A stretch of 64,000 nucleotides of DNA from Tenebrio molitor (taxonomy: Eukaryota; Arthropoda; Insecta; Coleoptera; Tenebrionidae). The stretch lies in contig NC_091046.1 in NCBI RefSeq assembly GCF_963966145.1, forward strand, positions 7,440,001 through 7,504,000, read 5' to 3'. Under the pieces are notes generated by a model. It did no database searches. It was not told where the DNA came from and saw only the letters and a program-made list of their open reading frames with translations. The stretch's first letter is position 1; each line of letters begins with the position of its first letter. Positions 57,801 through 64,000 of the stretch are shown here, piece by piece. A program made the position numbers and the translations under genes.

Positions 57801-60800
57801 ACATAGTGCAAAATGCAATGTATTATGTTCAAAATGGGCAGCTGAAGGTTGTTGGGTCCTTTCTCCAGAACTTCGATCAAAAACGTCAACATGTTGAAAC
57901 TCAAATGGGAGTACGTGTCGTAGAGATACTTTATAACGCACTTGGTCCACTGGAAACTCTCTTTACTGAAAGTTCTTCGACTGTAGAGGTTCATCACCGT
58001 TCCTAAATTTTCCAATTTCTTGCTCTTCTCGATGCTCACCTGTAACACATTCATGAAAAAAAAAATATTTATTTTGACTGTTGATTTTTACTTGGGCTAT
58101 ATTTTCGGCACTTCTTATACATATCTCGTTCGCATCTTCATAGTTTAACAACATGTAGGGCAAGAGAGCTATCACATTCATCGGAAACGCTATAGTCTGT
58201 GAAGGGTCCACCACAACTAAATTCAGTAATGGTGTAAACTGTGACAGTAGAGCCGCGACTGGTTCGTAAATATTTGGATGCGTACAACCCTACAAATACA
58301 GTTTTAGATGTAACAAACCCACTCTAGTGGGTCCAGAGATTAGTACCTTTAACAGAAGAGCGTGAACTCCAGGGAAGGAGTTCCAACGCAGCTGCGATTG
58401 TAATTTTTCAACTTTGTCTCTAGCATCCGGTCTATCTAGAGGCAATCGGTGCATAACTCTGGCCAACAATCTCACAGCAAGGAGAAACTCGTGCTCGTAA
58501 TCCGACTCTAGTAGAGAAACCGCCAACCAGAACAATTGGGACAATATGGTCAACTTATCGTCTTGTGTCGCCGAATCACCGAGCAACTTCAGACTTTGAG
58601 CCGACCGAGACCTCGACAAGTTGGACGAAAACTTGCTGATGTTACCTCCTCGATGTTCAATCTCGGCGGTGTTTCTGCTCCTCTCTTTAACTTCGTTGGG
58701 CGACGAAACATTTTTTCTTATACAGTATGATACCGAATAACTGGTGCTTCTAGCGTGACCGCTTTGTAAAGAATGGTTAAAAAGCGCGGTGGCAGCGGTG
58801 TGAGCAACGTTCCCTTCGTGCACTTGCTTGTGCGAGATCAATTCTTTATTGTTCAGATTAGGGGTCGACTTAAAGAAGTCTTTCATAAAATCGAGAGGCC
58901 GAAAATCCGATTCCAATGACTCCACGGCAGCTTCCAGAGTCAAAAGCAGTTCCGTCACGTAACCTGCGCCCAATCAAATTTTGCGAAACAATCTCGACTT
59001 CACCGCAATTCTTACCTTGCATGTCTTCCCCTTGTTCGGCGACCGTTTCGACCAAGCGGCTGAGAATATCGGAGAGCATTCTGGAAGAGATGGGGACTCT
59101 TAGAGCTCTGTAAATTTGCAAAGATCTCCCCGCGTAATGTCTGGACGAGCAGCTGAGCCCCAATTGCAAAGCGGTCTGCGCCCACCTCTCGTTAATATGT
59201 GCGTTAGGCAACGAAAACTGGAAAATCTTCAAGATGTGCTGGAGGAGAACGTCGATTTGTTCTGCACTTTTTACAGTCCAGACTTTAGCGGTGATGTCTT
59301 CGTAGTTCCACAGCGGATTGCTATGATTACTAAGAAAATCGATTAGTGACTTGATGACGAGTGCAACTGTTATGTCTAGTTTATTGTTAATGGAGATGGC
59401 TGGAGAATCTTCCGGCGTGATGATGACTGGAGGGACAGTCAAATCTTTGGCCTCGCTCACGTTTTCTCCCTCTGGCAAAGTTACGCAACTGTTAGACTTG
59501 GCTTTATTTACAGCGTCGCCAACCGTCGAATTGTTGGCGCTGTTTTGAAGGTAAATGTCGAACACCGAGTCGGGTTCTGAAATGTTCTCTTGAATAACGC
59601 AACAATAAAATATGTACACGACTAACCAGTGAAACTGTGTTTCAACACCGGCAAACTCGGAGTCGACAGACCTAGTTCAAGCTGATTGGTTTTACTGTTG
59701 AGTAAAATGTGTGCGACCGTCAAATGATCGTTATGTTGTGCAAGAACAATCAGAAGATTGAGCAGGAGCTGTTTGCAATGCTGGTAAACTAGTGGTCTAG
59801 TGTGATCTAAGCCCAGAAACAGAATATGAAGCATGAGAGGGACGTGAACCGTCCAGTCTAATTCGATGCCATCGATGACGACATCGCATAACAACATGAC
59901 CCCCACATTACACCTACAAACCAAGAAATTTCAAAAATTTGACATCTTAGTTTTGACAGATTTGAGATTGACACAAGCCTGAAGAGGGCGCTGCTAATTG
60001 ACACTTCACATTGAGCACAAGAAACATGACATTTACCTGTGAAATCCTGAAATAGGTTGAGAACTATCTGGTAGGTACTCTGTTAAAGGGGCAAAATATC
60101 CCCCAAATTCTGGCATAGGCAAAGGATGAGGCTGCGGAACTGGAACGTCGTACTTTTCGCGGAAAAACATGTCCTCGCAATTTTGAACCTGAAAGTGCAA
60201 CTTCAGTTTCCATTTGTTAACTCTTGCTGAGGCTTACATCATCTGAAGATGAACATCCGTCGTCGGAGTTCCTCAATTTGTCAATTCTAGAATTAAAGTC
60301 AGACAAAACAGCGTTGGAATTTGCTTTGGAAATTAGCTTGGACGGATCTTCCCCGCTGTGTCTTTTTGTATGGATGGTCCCTTTTTCGATATCTGTTTAA
60401 AGACACGATTAACAAAATCGGCGGACAAATCAATCATTTATTACTTAAGTCTTGTCTCGTGTTAGAGTCGGACTGTCCTCCAGCACCGTTCGTTCCATCC
60501 GAATGACTAGACGTCTTCCTCATGACGGTCAAACGATAAAAAGGAGGAGTTTCCGTCCTTTCTATCAAACAATTCAACGTCTCCACTGTCTGCAGTTCGA
60601 GCATCATTTCGTCGAGAAGTCTAACCGGCTGTACTCTTGCTAGATACAAGACTACTCGTTTTGTCTGTAATATTTAAAACATTTCTGTGAACACAATTTA
60701 AAACACTTTCTCCACTTACGTAAGGGAGAAGTTCGCACGGAGCCATTCCCGATATGATTATTAAATAACGTATTATCACTTTCATATTATTTGGCCAAGA

Positions 60801-63800
60801 AGTACACAACGTCGCCCAAACTTCTTCAATTTCTTTTGAGTGATTATCTCCAAACTGAAAATTACAAACATCAAAAGAGATGCTGATTGGACTCTCCAAG
60901 CAACTTACTTTAGCAGTAATGTAAAAGATATTGTTGAGAACCATCTCAGTGGCCTCTGCTGAGCCCCAACCTTCTTTACGACTCCTGCCCGTCTCAGTAG
61001 CATAGAATTGATAAGTGTGCAAGTTTGGTGGTGGAACATTGGGATCCACAAGTTCCATATTGTACAACCAAGGTAAGAGATACTGTAATAATAACTGCCT
61101 CACTTCGGGACGAGCTGACTGGAATCTGTACGTTATTTCTAGAAATAATTGAACATTACCCCACGCTAGTAAAAGTTGCTTTGATAAATACCTGAGAACA
61201 TCGGCATTGTCAATTCAGGATGGAGAAGAGCAAGCTGTCCTGAAAGATGCACCTGTGACCGTCTGTAAGTTGTTGCGAGGAGAGTATCCAAAGTACTCCT
61301 TCCTTTGTCGCCTTCAGCTGCAACCGTAATCAAGTAAGTCTTTCGTGCGAGGTGGGCAACACCCAGTACCTAGATCGCTCTCAGCTAGAGGGCCAACCGT
61401 CCCGAAAAATCTCTTATCCAACAGTTGCAGCAGCTGCAGCGCTGTGTCGCGAACTGTAGGTCTCGGACAGCCTGTGTTCATTAAAGTGACATTAATTATT
61501 GCCGTGTAGTGGTCGCAGGGATATTCCCTGGCACTAAATATCGTAGCCAGTGCCAAGAAGCAACCGTCAGCTACTGCGTACGACCCGGTGTAACATTTGT
61601 CGACAACCCAGTCGAGAAGAGCACCCACGTCGGGGTTAGACTCTAGGAAAAGAATAACAGTTTCCTGCGCCAGATTACACACCTGCAATACAAACAAATG
61701 AATTGAGTCACCTGTTGAAACCCGTTCGTCGCAAACCTTTTCTTCGTTGCTGTCCAGCAAAGCGCTGAGCCAATGGTAGAGCATGCTATCCTCGAACAAA
61801 TCAGTCGAATCAAAATACGGACCGCAACACAACAAAGCACTCATGGCTTGCAGCGACACGAACTGAAGCTCTGTATTTTTCTTGCTTGCCGGGTCAGTCT
61901 CGTGAACATTCGAAGGAGTCAAGCCGTACTTTCCGGCCCAAAAAGAGAACATCATGAACAGATTTCGGCGCAGATCTCGCTTGAGCAGACCGCGACACGC
62001 CTCCACTGCAAACAAAAATAAAACTTTTGCCAAACTTGAACCGGCGACACTCACGACTGAACGTCTTGGTGAGCTTCTTCAAGAAGTAACCGAAGTGCAA
62101 GGTTAAATCCTTGACGCTGCTCGAGGTCTTGTCCGGCTCGTTCTCCAAGTAAAACCTCACCCCTTCGATAAACTCGACGATAGTGGGATGAAGCGACTGC
62201 GTGTCTTTGTCCAAGATGCAAGAACTTATGTTGAAGGTGCCGTTCTCGGCGATGTACTCGAGAGTGCGCATCAAGTGGAGGCGCAAGGCGTCGCGACGTC
62301 TGCGCCTCCTCACATTTTCTTGTTTTTTGTCGGTGGCTTCGCGCAAGTAGATCACGAGCTCCTCCATCAAGTCCCTGCGAAATTCGAGTGAAACTTGGGC
62401 GTTTTGGGGTGAGCACTTTATACCTGCAGGCTTCGCCGTTAATGTTACCAACAGCGTAAACAGCTGAATCGCGCACGTCGGACACTTCACACCTCAGCAA
62501 CGGCACTACGAGCTTGTAGAGGCTAGTCGGTGAGACACTTGCGCAACCAGATTTGTTGTCGGAACGTTCAGTATTTAAACTGTCTGGCGAAGAGCTGAAG
62601 AAACAAGTTACAATTACGACTCAATCTAAGTGGCCACTCTACTACCTCAGACTGAGATCTGGACTTGCACATCTAACGATAGGATTGGACATGTGTGGCA
62701 CAACTCTGAACGCAAAAGTAATATAATTCTTCCACAGATGCATGTAAGAGTCTCTCTCGTTCGGTGGTTTCTTCAGCGTGGCCGAACTCCTCAAGAGCGA
62801 GGCTCTGTTGTCGTTCACAGGTCTGGAATTATCAATTATAGAGGTGTCGGACCACCAAGATGAGAAATACTAACGTTGGGTCCACAACCGAGTATAGCGC
62901 GTTTAATCGGGTGAAAACGATGGGCCAAGAGTGCGACGTCACGTTCGGACAAAGCCCCAAGACCCTATCCTTTTCCAAAAACCCAAACAGACAAGTACTC
63001 CACGGATCCACAATGTTGAAAGTATAAGTCGATCCGCTTTTAATCGACCCATCTTCTGCCAGTCCCGCGTTCCACGCGGAAGTAGTCCTGTCGACCAACC
63101 ACTGCAAGTCGATGTTGCTCGCCGTGAGAACTGCAGTTTTTTCAGTCGGGGGTAGCGTCGGCAGACACTTCTCCACGATTTTGGGGCAGCAACGGTCGAT
63201 CACGTCGATCACCGGTTGATTCCCTGAACAATTGGAAGCTTTCAACAGACTCTTCACTTCTTTCAAGATCAAAACGGAAACTCGTTTCGTCGTTACGCGA
63301 TAATTGCACAACATGACCAGAGCCAGAGCTTCGACGAGGTGGAGCACCGAAGACATCGACTCTGACTTTCCGTTGTCGGTTCTTTTGTTGGCGTTGGTGT
63401 CGCTCTCTTTACCCAACCTCATGGTGGTGTTGGTCGAGAGGTTGGTGTTGGTCAACGCACCCTTCCAGGCGCACAGCAGGGTCAGAATCATTTTTAATCC
63501 GTTGTCGATTAGGCTGGGGAACGTGTCGAGAACGTCTTTGGCCAGGAACTGTGTCAACCCCCACAGAACATCCTGCCGCCAGTCGGGGAAGTCGATGACT
63601 AGAGTTTGCAAGCTCTGATAGGCCAAACCTCTCAACTCTTCGTCCATGTGGACGGTCAGTCGGCTCAAGAGGTCCACTAGTTCGGAGCCCGTCATGCCGT
63701 CTGGAATGAGACGCGGTACTGCTGCCACACAAGTCCTGAACAGATCGATTCGTGGTTTTCTCTCTCCCGTGATCATCTCGTCGGGTTCTTTGTTGACATT

Positions 63801-64000
63801 TTGGGTGTTTGTCATCATGAGAGGGCGGCCATACTGCGTGTCGAGGGCTCGAAGAATATCGACAAAGACTCGCCTCACGTGCGGAAAGTACGCACTGATC
63901 CCTATACTTCGGGCAGTGTCTTCGGTCAACATCTTGTTGAGAAACGTTTTCCTGACTCTTAGGGTGTTCCCGCTCGGCAACACTCCAACGGATCTGGGCA
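54848..64000 (-). CDS. fry: Protein furry, C-terminal 2,484 residues (5' part outside window)
   Basis: Giant HEAT/Armadillo-like scaffold that activates NDR kinases (Tricornered) and controls cell polarity, dendrite tiling and hair/bristle shape. Twenty-five exons on the minus strand: 64000-62875, 62822-62646, 62594-62424, 62374-62055, 62005-61737, 61682-61370, 61317-61192, 61138-60909, 60854-60720, 60664-60445, 60392-60238, 60188-60037, 59913-59627, 59588-59016, 58963-58347, 58289-58092, 58039-57383, 57332-57258, 57203-57024, 56966-56835, 56781-56612, 56541-56286, 55866-55594, 55544-55377 and 55324-54848. All phases match. Diagnostic blocks: [60 protein letters not shown]. Introns are about 50-90 bp, except one of about 420 bp (55867-56285). 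The exon ending at 56286 and its acceptor are the least certain joint. The frame is open at the window edge. Confidence 0.93.

Noticed and set aside
57285..57806. 173-codon plus-strand ORF
   Set aside because: Antisense to furry exons with matching splice sites; no family features.

Overview
The window is an AT-rich stretch of a eukaryotic, almost certainly insect, nuclear genome. Its genes are split by short GT-AG introns. All of them belong to conserved animal families, and the spaces between them are filled with small inverted-repeat transposons. A beetle is my best guess from the overall style (AT-rich spacers, introns of about 50-60 bp, dense TA-flanked MITEs), but nothing in the sequence proves it. 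I saw no bacterial operon, CRISPR array, virus or canonical tRNA/rRNA gene.

Layout. 1-2571: the 3' part of INCENP (+) faces a complete BLOC1S6/pallidin gene (-). 2572-11062: gene-free DNA with MITEs, a LINE remnant and diverged tandem repeats. 11063-17310: an intronless GFOD-type oxidoreductase (-), then FAD synthase FLAD1 (-) with a 2.9-kb intron full of repeats. 17311-18002: a short spacer from which FLAD1 and DBR1 diverge. 18003-23957: DBR1 (+) and USP10 (+). 23958-34557: a transposon-rich desert. 34558-42704: a seven-exon fatty acyl-CoA reductase (+) with a 4.9-kb repeat-filled intron. 42705-52092: a second desert with a 200-N assembly gap flanked by an exact 1,553-bp duplication. 52093-53952: intronless DDX51-type DEAD-box helicase (-). 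54848-64000: the last 25 exons of furry (-), running off the window.

The genes do not form a pathway. They are mostly housekeeping: chromosome passenger complex, BLOC-1, FAD synthesis, intron-lariat turnover, deubiquitination, ribosome biogenesis, NDR-kinase scaffolding. The fatty acyl-CoA reductase serves cuticle lipid or wax metabolism. Exon boundaries were worked out by hand from splice signals, phase and family alignment. Every reported joint keeps the reading frame.

The most distinctive content is the repeats. There are at least ten TIR families, most flanked by TA, several nested in each other. Three of the larger elements still carry decayed Tc1/mariner-like transposase pieces. A separate hairpin family built around ACTCGTT/AACGAGT occurs five times. 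I did not find a clearly new biological system; the hairpin family, the degenerate FLAD1 N-terminal domain and the gap-flanking duplication are the points most worth checking.
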